Source of the DNA: CAZPXF01 sp964590945
Lineage (GTDB): Bacteria; Bacillota; Clostridia; Lachnospirales; Lachnospiraceae
Length of the DNA stretch: 6,930 bases
Reading direction: 5' to 3'
Assembly (NCBI GenBank): GCA_964590945.1
Contig: CAZPXF010000096.1
Location: 1-6,930, forward strand
Positions within the stretch are counted from its first letter, which is position 1; the number at the start of each line of letters is the position of its first letter. The notes under the pieces are model-generated. The model had not been told where the DNA came from and searched no databases. It saw nothing but the letters and a program-made list of their open reading frames with translations. Positions 1-5,912 of the stretch are shown piece after piece. Position numbers and translations under genes: made by a program.

Positions 1-3
1 GAC

Positions 4-32
4 TTGCCATCGCAGCCAAAAACGAATATACT
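4..32 (+). promoter_or_regulatory. Putative sigma-A promoter for polA and the downstream genes
   Basis: A TTGCCA hexamer (4-9) lies 17 nt before TATACT (27-32). Each matches the sigma-A consensus at five of six positions, and the spacing is optimal. Transcription would begin near position 38-40, leaving a leader of about 45 nt before polA. No riboswitch or attenuator is visible in so short a leader. The call rests on the motif match only. The promoter may overlap the end of an upstream gene that lies outside the window. Confidence 0.5.
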
Positions 33-84
33 AATACCATTATATAGTTTCGGTGTATAAGATATATGATTTTGAGGTTATAAA

Positions 85-2727
85 ATGAGAAAAAAGATTG
101 TTTTCATTGACGGACACAGTATTCTGAACCGTGCCTTTTACGGGATTCCGGATCTTACAAATGCAGAAGGTCTTCATACAAATGCAGTTTATGGATTTTT
201 AAATATCCTGCTGAAGATTCTCGATGAAGAGAAAGCCGATTACCTGACGGTTGCTTTTGATGTACATGCACCAACCTTCCGCCATGAGATGTACGCGGAC
301 TATAAGGGCACAAGAAAGCCGATGCTGCCGGAGCTTCGCGAGCAGGTGCCGCTCATCAAGGATGTATTAAGGGCTATGGGCATCTGTATTGTGGAAAAGG
401 CGGGTCTTGAAGCGGACGATATTCTTGGAACGCTTTCACGCAGAGCGGAAAAGGAAGGGATGGATGTCACGATCCTTTCCGGAGACAGGGATCTTCTGCA
501 GCTTGCGACAGACAGGATCCGGATCCGTATTCCAAAGACGAAAAAGGGTCATACAGAGGTCGAGAATTATTATGCATCGGACGTCCTTGAGAAATATCAG
601 GTGACGCCGACGGAGTTCATCGATCTGAAAGCGCTCATGGGAGATACTTCGGATAATATTCCGGGCGTGCCGGGGATCGGAGAGAAGACGGCCACAAAGA
701 TCATTGTGGAATATAAGAGCATCGAGAATGCTTTTGCGCATGTATCCGAGCTGAAGCCGCCGCGCGCGTCCAAAATGCTTGCGGAGCATTATGATATGGC
801 GCAGATGAGTAAGGCGCTTGCCGCGATCTGTGTGGATGCGGAGCTGGATTATGAATTTTCAGAGGCTGAGCTTGGGAATATTTTTACAGAGGAAGCCTAT
901 GAACTGTTCCAGCGGCTGGAATTTAAAAATCTTCTGAAAAACTTCGATATAGAGAAGAAGGACGGTTCCATCGAAAATACCTTCGAGGAGGTCACAGATC
1001 TGGGACAGGCAGAGAGTGTTTTTGCAGAGGCGGAGAAAGCAAAGCGCGCCGCCATCGTATGGTTAGAAAATGGTATCAGCAGCGCGGAGAATGCGGCGAT
1101 GACTGCGGCCGCGAAGCGGGCAAAGGCGGCGGAGAACCTGCCGTATATGCTTGGGATTTCTTACAACGAGGATAAAACTTACCGCATTGCGGCAGAAGGA
1201 TTTCTGACAAAGGAGTATCTGGAAGATAAGGTAAATGCTCTGGCAAAGAAAACAGAGATCGTCTGTTATGATATTAAAGCTGCATTAAAGCATTATCCGG
1301 CCATTCGGGAGGATGCGTGTCAGGATCTGATCCTGATGGCATATCTTCTGAACCCGCTGAAAAATGATTATGCGTATGACAGTATTGCACGTGAATATTT
1401 GAACCTGATGCCGGATGAACGTATGGAGGCCGGAAAGCGTTTGTGTTATCAGACCTATACGGCTTTCCGGGTATGCGATCCTTTACTCGAACGGCTCCGC
1501 GCAGAGGAGATGGACAGACTTTACTGTGAAATGGAGCGTCCGCTTATTTTCGTGTTAAATGAGATGGAAGTGAACGGAGTAGAGGTTCGCGGCGAGGCTT
1601 TGGAAGAATACGGCAGGCAGCTGTCCGGTAAGATCGATATACTGGAGCAGGAGATTTATGATATTGTCGGGGAGAAATTTAACATCAATTCCCCGAAGCA
1701 GCTTGGCGTGATCTTATTTGAAAAAATGGGGCTGCCGAATGGAAAGAAGACCAAAACCGGCTATTCGACGGCGGCGGATGTTCTGGATAAGCTTGCGCCG
1801 GACTATCCGGTAGTTTCAAAGATATTGGAGTACCGTCAGCTCACGAAGCTGAAATCTACTTATGCGGATGGGCTCGCAGTATTTATCTGCGGGGATAACC
1901 GCATTCACGGAACCTTCAATCAGACGATCACAGCGACAGGGCGTATCAGCAGTACGGAGCCGAATCTGCAGAATATTCCGGTCCGGATGGAGCTGGGACG
2001 TCTGATCCGCAAGGTATTTGTCCCGGCGGATGGATATACATTTGTCGATGCGGACTATTCGCAGATCGAGCTTCGCATTCTCGCGCATTTATCAAAGGAT
2101 GAAAAGCTGATCGAGGCATACCACCAGCACAAGGACATCCACCGGATCACGGCCTCTCAGGTGTTCCACATCCCATTTGAGGAGGTGACGCCGCTGCAGC
2201 GCCGAAGCGCCAAGGCTGTTAATTTTGGTATTATATATGGGATCAGCTCCTTTGGACTGGGACAGGATCTGAATATTTCAAGAAAAGAAGCGGCACAATA
2301 TATGGAAGATTATTTTGCAACCTATCCATCGATCAAGGCCTTTCAGGAAAATGCCGTGCGGGATGCAAAAGAGAAGGGATACGCCGTCACGCTCTATGGA
2401 AGAAGACGCCCGATGCCGGAGCTGAAATCCAGCAATTTCATGCAGAGATCCTTTGGAGAGCGTGTTGCCATGAACGCGCCGATCCAGGGGACGGCTGCGG
2501 ACATTATGAAAATTGCGATGATCGGAGTCAGCAGGGCGCTGAAGGAAAAGGGCTTGAAGTCCCGTCTTCTGATCCAGGTTCATGATGAGCTTCTGATCGA
2601 GGCGGCAAACGACGAGATTGAGACGGTGAAAACGCTTCTTACCGAAGAGATGGAGAAGGCGGCAGAGCTTTCCGTTCCGCTGGAAGTAGACGTAAATACA
2701 GGCGCCAACTGGTATGAAGCAAAATAA
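85..2727 (+). CDS. polA: DNA polymerase I (5'-3' exonuclease plus family A polymerase; proofreading site degenerate)
   Basis: This 880-residue protein has the usual length and domain order of bacterial Pol I, which fills gaps and removes RNA primers in replication and repair. The 5'-3' exonuclease (about 1-290) shows FIDGH (D9), FDVHAPTFRH (D59), EADD (109-112), SGDRDLLQL (132-140) and the helix-hairpin-helix GDTSDNIPGVPGIGEKTA from 186. The polymerase shows motif A DADYSQIELR (D657, E662), motif B RRSAKAVNFGIIYG (K710, F714, Y718) and motif C QVHDE (H833, D834, E835), so both activities should be intact. The middle domain (about 300-480) looks like an inactive 3'-5' exonuclease: the Exo I position reads IVWLENG without the metal-binding D-x-E, and Exo III reads DYAYDS with alanine at the usual aspartate. 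Only an Exo II-like aspartate (D396) remains. Loss of this site is known in Bacillus-type Pol I. The start has GAGG at 74-77, seven nt upstream. polA is the first gene of the cluster. Confidence 0.98.
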   Translation: MRKKIVFIDGHSILNRAFYGIPDLTNAEGLHTNAVYGFLNILLKILDEEKADYLTVAFDVHAPTFRHEMYADYKGTRKPMLPELREQVPLIKDVLRAMGICIVEKAGLEADDILGTLSRRAEKEGMDVTILSGDRDLLQLATDRIRIRIPKTKKGHTEVENYYASDVLEKYQVTPTEFIDLKALMGDTSDNIPGVPGIGEKTATKIIVEYKSIENAFAHVSELKPPRASKMLAEHYDMAQMSKALAAICVDAELDYEFSEAELGNIFTEEAYELFQRLEFKNLLKNFDIEKKDGSIENTFEEVTDLGQAESVFAEAEKAKRAAIVWLENGISSAENAAMTAAAKRAKAAENLPYMLGISYNEDKTYRIAAEGFLTKEYLEDKVNALAKKTEIVCYDIKAALKHYPAIREDACQDLILMAYLLNPLKNDYAYDSIAREYLNLMPDERMEAGKRLCYQTYTAFRVCDPLLERLRAEEMDRLYCEMERPLIFVLNEMEVNGVEVRGEALEEYGRQLSGKIDILEQEIYDIVGEKFNINSPKQLGVILFEKMGLPNGKKTKTGYSTAADVLDKLAPDYPVVSKILEYRQLTKLKSTYADGLAVFICGDNRIHGTFNQTITATGRISSTEPNLQNIPVRMELGRLIRKVFVPADGYTFVDADYSQIELRILAHLSKDEKLIEAYHQHKDIHRITASQVFHIPFEEVTPLQRRSAKAVNFGIIYGISSFGLGQDLNISRKEAAQYMEDYFATYPSIKAFQENAVRDAKEKGYAVTLYGRRRPMPELKSSNFMQRSFGERVAMNAPIQGTAADIMKIAMIGVSRALKEKGLKSRLLIQVHDELLIEAANDEIETVKTLLTEEMEKAAELSVPLEVDVNTGANWYEAK

Positions 2728-2751
2728 ACCGTCCGTAGATTTTGCCGGACA

Positions 2752-2757
2752 AAAGGA
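2752..2757 (+). promoter_or_regulatory. Ribosome binding site that decides the coaE start
   Basis: AAAGGA lies 11 nt before the ATG at 2769. It lies downstream of an in-frame TTG at 2742, so it cannot serve that codon. This supports the ATG as the true start. The spacing is a little long. Confidence 0.6.
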
Positions 2758-2768
2758 ATGTTATAAAT

Positions 2769-3365
2769 ATGAGAATACTGGGAATTACAGGCGGAATCGG
2801 ATGCGGCAAGAGCACCGTGCTTGCCTGGCTGAAAGATAAATATGGAGCGGTCATTTTGGAGACGGATACGATTGCGCACCAGTTGATGAAGCCGGGGCAG
2901 AGCGCTTATGCCGGGATCGTAGAAGCCTTTGGAGAGGGTATTTTGCTTGAGGAAGGTTCTATTGACCGAAAGGCGCTTGGCGCTGTCGTATTCCATGATG
3001 AAGAGAAGCTTCACCTTCTCAATTCGCTGACGCATCCGGCGGTCAAAAGCTATGTGCGTGAAAAGATCCGGATGGAGGCGGCGCGCGGGACAAAGCTTCT
3101 TGTCATCGAGGCGGCGCTTCTTCTGGAGGATCATTACGATGAAATCTGTGATGAGATCTGGTATATCTGCACATCGGAGGAGAACCGGAGGAACCGCCTG
3201 AAGGCCTCCCGCGGCATGTCCGATGAGAAGATCACGGAGATTCTTAACAGCCAGTCTTCCGAACAGTATTATCGGAACGGGGCGGATCGCGTGATTTACA
3301 ATGACGGCACGTTTGCGGAGACGGGTGCGTTGATCGATCGTGCTTTGGAGAAATTGAATCAATAA
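2769..3365 (+). CDS. coaE: Dephospho-CoA kinase
   Basis: CoaE phosphorylates the 3'-hydroxyl of the ribose of dephospho-CoA with ATP, the last step of coenzyme A synthesis, in the cytoplasm. The 198-residue product has the normal family length. It opens with MRILGITGGIGCGKST, whose Walker A loop covers residues 8-16 (K14, S15). A DTIAH segment (D33) stands where the family has its D-x-x-A substrate-site motif, followed by IDRKALG (65-71), the conserved HP pair (H89, P90), VIEAALLLE (112-120) and an arginine-rich lid region RNRLKASRGMS with the usual downstream glutamine. The reading frame extends up to a TTG at 2742, but the ATG at 2769 is preferred because the family begins directly before the P-loop and the ribosome binding site lies between the two. 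The gap to polA is 41 nt, with no terminator, so cotranscription is likely. Identification is firm; only the start is a choice. Confidence 0.95.
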   Translation: MRILGITGGIGCGKSTVLAWLKDKYGAVILETDTIAHQLMKPGQSAYAGIVEAFGEGILLEEGSIDRKALGAVVFHDEEKLHLLNSLTHPAVKSYVREKIRMEAARGTKLLVIEAALLLEDHYDEICDEIWYICTSEENRRNRLKASRGMSDEKITEILNSQSSEQYYRNGADRVIYNDGTFAETGALIDRALEKLNQ

Positions 3366-3366
3366 A

Positions 3367-3373
3367 AGGGGAG
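3367..3373 (+). promoter_or_regulatory. Ribosome binding site of the metallo-hydrolase gene
   Basis: AGGGGAG sits 10 nt before the ATG at 3384 and just after the coaE stop. A second ATG at 3379 in another frame reads only ATG-ATA-TGA. Its TGA overlaps the true start as ATGA, which could allow termination-reinitiation. Confidence 0.6.
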
Positions 3374-3383
3374 AACAAATGAT

Positions 3384-4181
3384 ATGAGGCTGTGCAGTAT
3401 TGCCAGTGGGAGCAGCGGAAATTGTATATATGCGGGAAGTGATAAAACGCATGTGCTGATCGACACAGGAATCAGCAAAAAACGTGTGGAGGCAGGATTA
3501 AAGGCGTTGGATATCAACCCAAAAGATCTTTCGGGAATCCTCATCACCCATGAACATGCAGACCATATTCAGGGACTTGGGGTTTTTTCGAGAAAATATG
3601 AAATACCAATCTATGCGACGCCGGGAACCCTGCAGGGAATACAGGCGTACAAGTATCTCGGCGATATGCCGCAGGGACTTTGCCACGAGGTGAAGGCCGA
3701 TGAAACATTTACGATCGGCGATGTGGATATCCATCCGTTTCGTATTTCGCATGATGCGAATGAGCCGACCGGATACCGGCTGGAGCATGAAGGGAAATCA
3801 CTTGCGGTTGCGACAGATCTTGGCGTCTATGACGATTATACGGTTGCAAATTTAAAGGAGCTGGACGCAGTCCTTCTCGAGGCCAACCACGATATCAAGA
3901 TGCTTGAGGTCGGGCCGTATCCTTATCCACTGAAACAGAGAGTCATGGGAAACAGAGGGCATTTGTCAAATGAATTGTCAGGGCGGCTGCTATGTGATAT
4001 ACTACACGAGAATTTAAAGCATATTATTCTGGGACATCTCAGCAAAGAGAATAATTTCCCTGAGCTGGCTTATGAAACGGTCAAATTGGAAGTAACGCTG
4101 GGATCTGTTCCGTTTACCGGGGACGATCTGCATCTGATGGTTGCAAAGAGAAGCGAGGTCTCGGAGATATTAGAGATATGA
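3384..4181 (+). CDS. Metallo-beta-lactamase-fold hydrolase of the WalJ/YycJ type, probable DNA exonuclease
   Basis: The 265-residue protein is a single metallo-beta-lactamase-fold domain of normal length for the YycJ/WalJ/VicX family, with no signal peptide or membrane segment, so it should be cytoplasmic. It opens with MRLCSIASGSSGNC, characteristic of this family. Metal ligands are visible as HEHADH (56-61), H169 in EANHD (166-170) or a nearby residue, D145 in ATDLG, and H193 or H218 in GHLSN and GHLSK. In Bacillus, YycJ has been reported to affect mutation rate and to have 5'-3' exonuclease activity. It is often encoded beside the WalRK two-component system, but here it lies downstream of polA and coaE with no regulator genes in view. 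This placement favours a DNA repair role over cell-wall signalling, which is inference. The gap to coaE is 18 nt, consistent with one operon. I am confident of the family and less so of the substrate. A general MBL hydrolase with another substrate remains possible. Confidence 0.9.
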   Translation: MRLCSIASGSSGNCIYAGSDKTHVLIDTGISKKRVEAGLKALDINPKDLSGILITHEHADHIQGLGVFSRKYEIPIYATPGTLQGIQAYKYLGDMPQGLCHEVKADETFTIGDVDIHPFRISHDANEPTGYRLEHEGKSLAVATDLGVYDDYTVANLKELDAVLLEANHDIKMLEVGPYPYPLKQRVMGNRGHLSNELSGRLLCDILHENLKHIILGHLSKENNFPELAYETVKLEVTLGSVPFTGDDLHLMVAKRSEVSEILEI

Positions 4182-4187
4182 TTATAC

Positions 4188-4193
4188 AGGAGG
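4188..4193 (+). promoter_or_regulatory. Consensus ribosome binding site of the ACT-domain gene
   Basis: AGGAGG lies six nt before the ATG at 4200. It is the strongest ribosome binding site in the window, which suggests the small ACT protein is made at a high level relative to its neighbours. That is inference from sequence alone. Confidence 0.75.
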
Positions 4194-4199
4194 AAGGGC

Positions 4200-4472
4200 A
4201 TGAAAAAGTGTGTCATTACAGTAGTAGGAAAAGATACCGTAGGCATTATTGCAAAGGTTTGTACATATCTGGCGAATAATGGGATCAATATTTTAGATAT
4301 TTCCCAGACGATCGTCCAGGGATATTTCAATATGATGATGATCGTCGATATGGGAGCGAGCTCCAAGACTATCCTGACCATTGCAAATGACCTCGAGCAG
4401 ATCGGCGAGGAGCTTGGCGTTATTATCAAATGCCAGAATGAAGAGATTTTTGAGAAGATGCACAGACTGTAA
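4200..4472 (+). CDS. Stand-alone ACT-domain protein, UPF0237 family
   Basis: This 90-residue protein is essentially one ACT domain and nothing else. It begins MKKCVITVVGKDTVGIIAKV, and its first strand, loop and helix are followed by the NNGINILDISQT segment (27-38), where ACT domains commonly bind an amino acid or other small ligand, often at a dimer interface. The strand GYFNMMMIVDM and a second helix and strand complete the beta-alpha-beta-beta-alpha-beta pattern. It resembles the GcvR and PurU N-terminal type of ACT domain. There is no catalytic domain or DNA-binding segment, so a sensor or regulatory-subunit role is likely. The DUF711/UPF0210 gene follows 15 nt later. This pairing is known from other Firmicutes, including Streptococcus pneumoniae, so that protein is the most likely partner. 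The ligand is unknown. The family call is strong and the function is not established. Confidence 0.92.
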   Translation: MKKCVITVVGKDTVGIIAKVCTYLANNGINILDISQTIVQGYFNMMMIVDMGASSKTILTIANDLEQIGEELGVIIKCQNEEIFEKMHRL

Positions 4473-4474
4473 GC

Positions 4475-4480
4475 GGGAGG
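4475..4480 (+). promoter_or_regulatory. Ribosome binding site of the DUF711 gene
   Basis: GGGAGG lies three bases after the ACT gene stop and seven nt before the ATG at 4488. An out-of-frame ATG at 4483 reads ATG-CAA-TGA, and its stop overlaps the true start as ATGA. The arrangement suits coupled translation of the ACT and DUF711 pair. Confidence 0.65.
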
Positions 4481-4487
4481 CGATGCA

Positions 4488-5852
4488 ATGATCAATATTA
4501 ACGAAGTTATAGAGACAAATCACATGATCGAGCAGGAGAATCTGGACGTCCGCACGATCACACTGGGTATCAGCCTTCTCGACTGTATGGATCCTGACCT
4601 TGACAGCATGAACCAAAAGATTTACGATAAGATCACGAAGACTGCAAAGGATCTGGTCAGGACCGGAAATGATATTGAACATGAATTCGGTATTCCGATC
4701 GTCAATAAGCGTATTTCGGTCACTCCGATCGGTATCGTCGGAAGCGCGGCCTGCAAAAGTCCGGAAGACTTTGTCTCTGTTGCCAGAACACTGGATGCGG
4801 CTGCAAAAGAAGTTGGAGTTCATTTTATCGGCGGTTATTCCGCGCTGGTCTCCAAGGCGATGACAAAGAGCGATGAAAATCTGATCCGCTCCATTCCGGA
4901 AGCGCTGGCCGTGACTGCGCGCGTATGCAGCTCAGTGAATGTCGGTTCTACAAAGACGGGTATCAATATGGACGCCGTCCGCCTTTGCGGAACGATCGTG
5001 AAGGACACGGCGCTTGCGACAAAGGAGAAGGATTCCTTTGGATGCGCAAAGCTGGTGATCTTCTGCAATGCGCCGGATGATAATCCGTTTATGGCGGGCG
5101 CTTTCCTTGGCGTAACAGAGGGGGACAGCGTGATCAATGTCGGAGTCAGCGGCCCGGGAGTTGTCAAGACCGCGATTGAAAAGGTGCGTGGGAAAGGCTT
5201 CGAGGAACTTTGCGAGACGATCAAGAAGACCGCGTTCAAGGTGACCCGCGTCGGGCAGCTTGTAGCCGGCGAAGCATCCAGACGTCTCGGAATTCCATTT
5301 GGGATCATAGATCTCTCTCTCGCACCGACGCCTGCGATCGGCGACAGTGTTGCCGGGATTTTGCAGGAGATCGGCCTTGAGAGAGTCGGCGCGCCCGGAA
5401 CAACCGCAGCGCTTGCCTTGTTGAACGATCAGGTGAAAAAAGGCGGCGTAATGGCCTCCTCCTATGTCGGCGGACTCAGCGGCGCCTTTATCCCGGTCAG
5501 CGAGGATCAGGGAATGATCGATGCAGTCAACGACGGCGCTCTTTGCCTTGAGAAGCTTGAGGCGATGACGTGCGTATGCTCGGTCGGGCTTGATATGATC
5601 GCGATTCCAGGCGATACGCCGGATACAACCATCGCAGGAATTATTGCGGATGAGATGGCGCTTGGCATGGTCAACCAGAAGACGACGGCGGTACGCCTGA
5701 TCCCGGTGATCGGAAAGGGCGTCGGAGAGACGGCAGAGTTCGGCGGACTTCTCGGATATGCCCCGATCATGCCGGTAAATCCATTTGACTGTTCCGCATT
5801 TGTAAACAGGCAAGGGCGTATACCAGCGCCGATACATAGCTTTAAGAATTAG
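4488..5852 (+). CDS. DUF711 / UPF0210 family protein ('PFL family'), function unknown
   Basis: The 454-residue product matches the usual length (about 450) of the UPF0210 family, annotated as PFL-like because its fold resembles pyruvate formate-lyase. Recognisable family segments are the N-terminal NLDVRTITLGISLLDCMDPD (18-37), RISVTPIGIVG (75-85), the Gly-rich VGVSGPGVVKTAI (218-230), SLAPTPAIGDSVAGILQEIG (277-296), GAPGTTAAL (301-309), CVCSVGLDMIAIPGDT (362-377) and the C-terminal GRIPAPIHSFKN. The glycyl-radical motif RVxGY of true formate-lyases is absent, and no activating enzyme is encoded nearby, so radical chemistry is not indicated. Cysteines 362 and 364 lie in a conserved-looking stretch and could be functional, which is inference. 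No signal peptide or convincing membrane span is visible, so it should be cytoplasmic. It follows the ACT gene by 15 nt, and the two probably act together, with the ACT protein sensing a ligand. Family membership is certain; the reaction is unknown. Confidence 0.94.
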   Translation: MININEVIETNHMIEQENLDVRTITLGISLLDCMDPDLDSMNQKIYDKITKTAKDLVRTGNDIEHEFGIPIVNKRISVTPIGIVGSAACKSPEDFVSVARTLDAAAKEVGVHFIGGYSALVSKAMTKSDENLIRSIPEALAVTARVCSSVNVGSTKTGINMDAVRLCGTIVKDTALATKEKDSFGCAKLVIFCNAPDDNPFMAGAFLGVTEGDSVINVGVSGPGVVKTAIEKVRGKGFEELCETIKKTAFKVTRVGQLVAGEASRRLGIPFGIIDLSLAPTPAIGDSVAGILQEIGLERVGAPGTTAALALLNDQVKKGGVMASSYVGGLSGAFIPVSEDQGMIDAVNDGALCLEKLEAMTCVCSVGLDMIAIPGDTPDTTIAGIIADEMALGMVNQKTTAVRLIPVIGKGVGETAEFGGLLGYAPIMPVNPFDCSAFVNRQGRIPAPIHSFKN

Positions 5853-5881
5853 TTTTGCCAGTGGACGATTGACAGTCGCAG

Positions 5882-5901
5882 GTATTGAAAAGTATTGAAA
5901 A
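5882..5901 (+). repeat. Perfect tandem duplication of a 10-bp unit before the DegV gene
   Basis: GTATTGAAAA occurs twice in direct succession (5882-5891 and 5892-5901). The last bases of the second copy merge with GAGG to form the ribosome binding site of the next gene. The exact repeat suggests a replication-slippage duplication, whose copy number could vary among strains. Confidence 0.85.
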
Positions 5902-5905
5902 GAGG
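5901..5905 (+). promoter_or_regulatory. Ribosome binding site that decides the DegV start
   Basis: AGAGG lies seven nt before the ATG at 5913. An in-frame TTG at 5895 precedes it and would overlap this site, so it cannot be the start. The family N-terminus (AKVAIVTDS) also begins at 5913. Confidence 0.7.
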
Positions 5906-5912
5906 TAGACGA

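Noticed and set aside
515..526. Twelve-base palindrome made of two adjacent GGATCC hexamers
   Set aside because: It lies within the polA coding frame and encodes part of an Arg-Ile repeat. Chance codon choice explains it.
2742..2768. TTG start extending CoaE by nine residues
   Set aside because: The ribosome binding site at 2752-2757 lies after this TTG, and the family begins just before the P-loop at the ATG 2769.
2580..3452. Long minus-strand reading frame of 290 codons
   Set aside because: It lies antisense to the 3' end of polA and nearly all of coaE, both certain genes, and shows no recognisable domain. It is a shadow of their codon pattern.
4932..5837. Long minus-strand reading frame of 301 codons
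   Set aside because: It is entirely antisense to the DUF711 gene, is rich in Arg, His and Cys as expected for a shadow frame, and has no recognisable domain.
5869..5898. Promoter for the DegV gene using a perfect TTGACA at 5869-5874
   Set aside because: The only nearby -10 candidate, TATTGA (5893-5898) at 18-nt spacing, matches the consensus at three of six positions, so it is too weak to list as a feature.
5895..5912. TTG start extending the DegV protein by six residues
   Set aside because: The TTG sits within the repeat and overlaps the ribosome binding site, and the added residues are not part of the family N-terminus.
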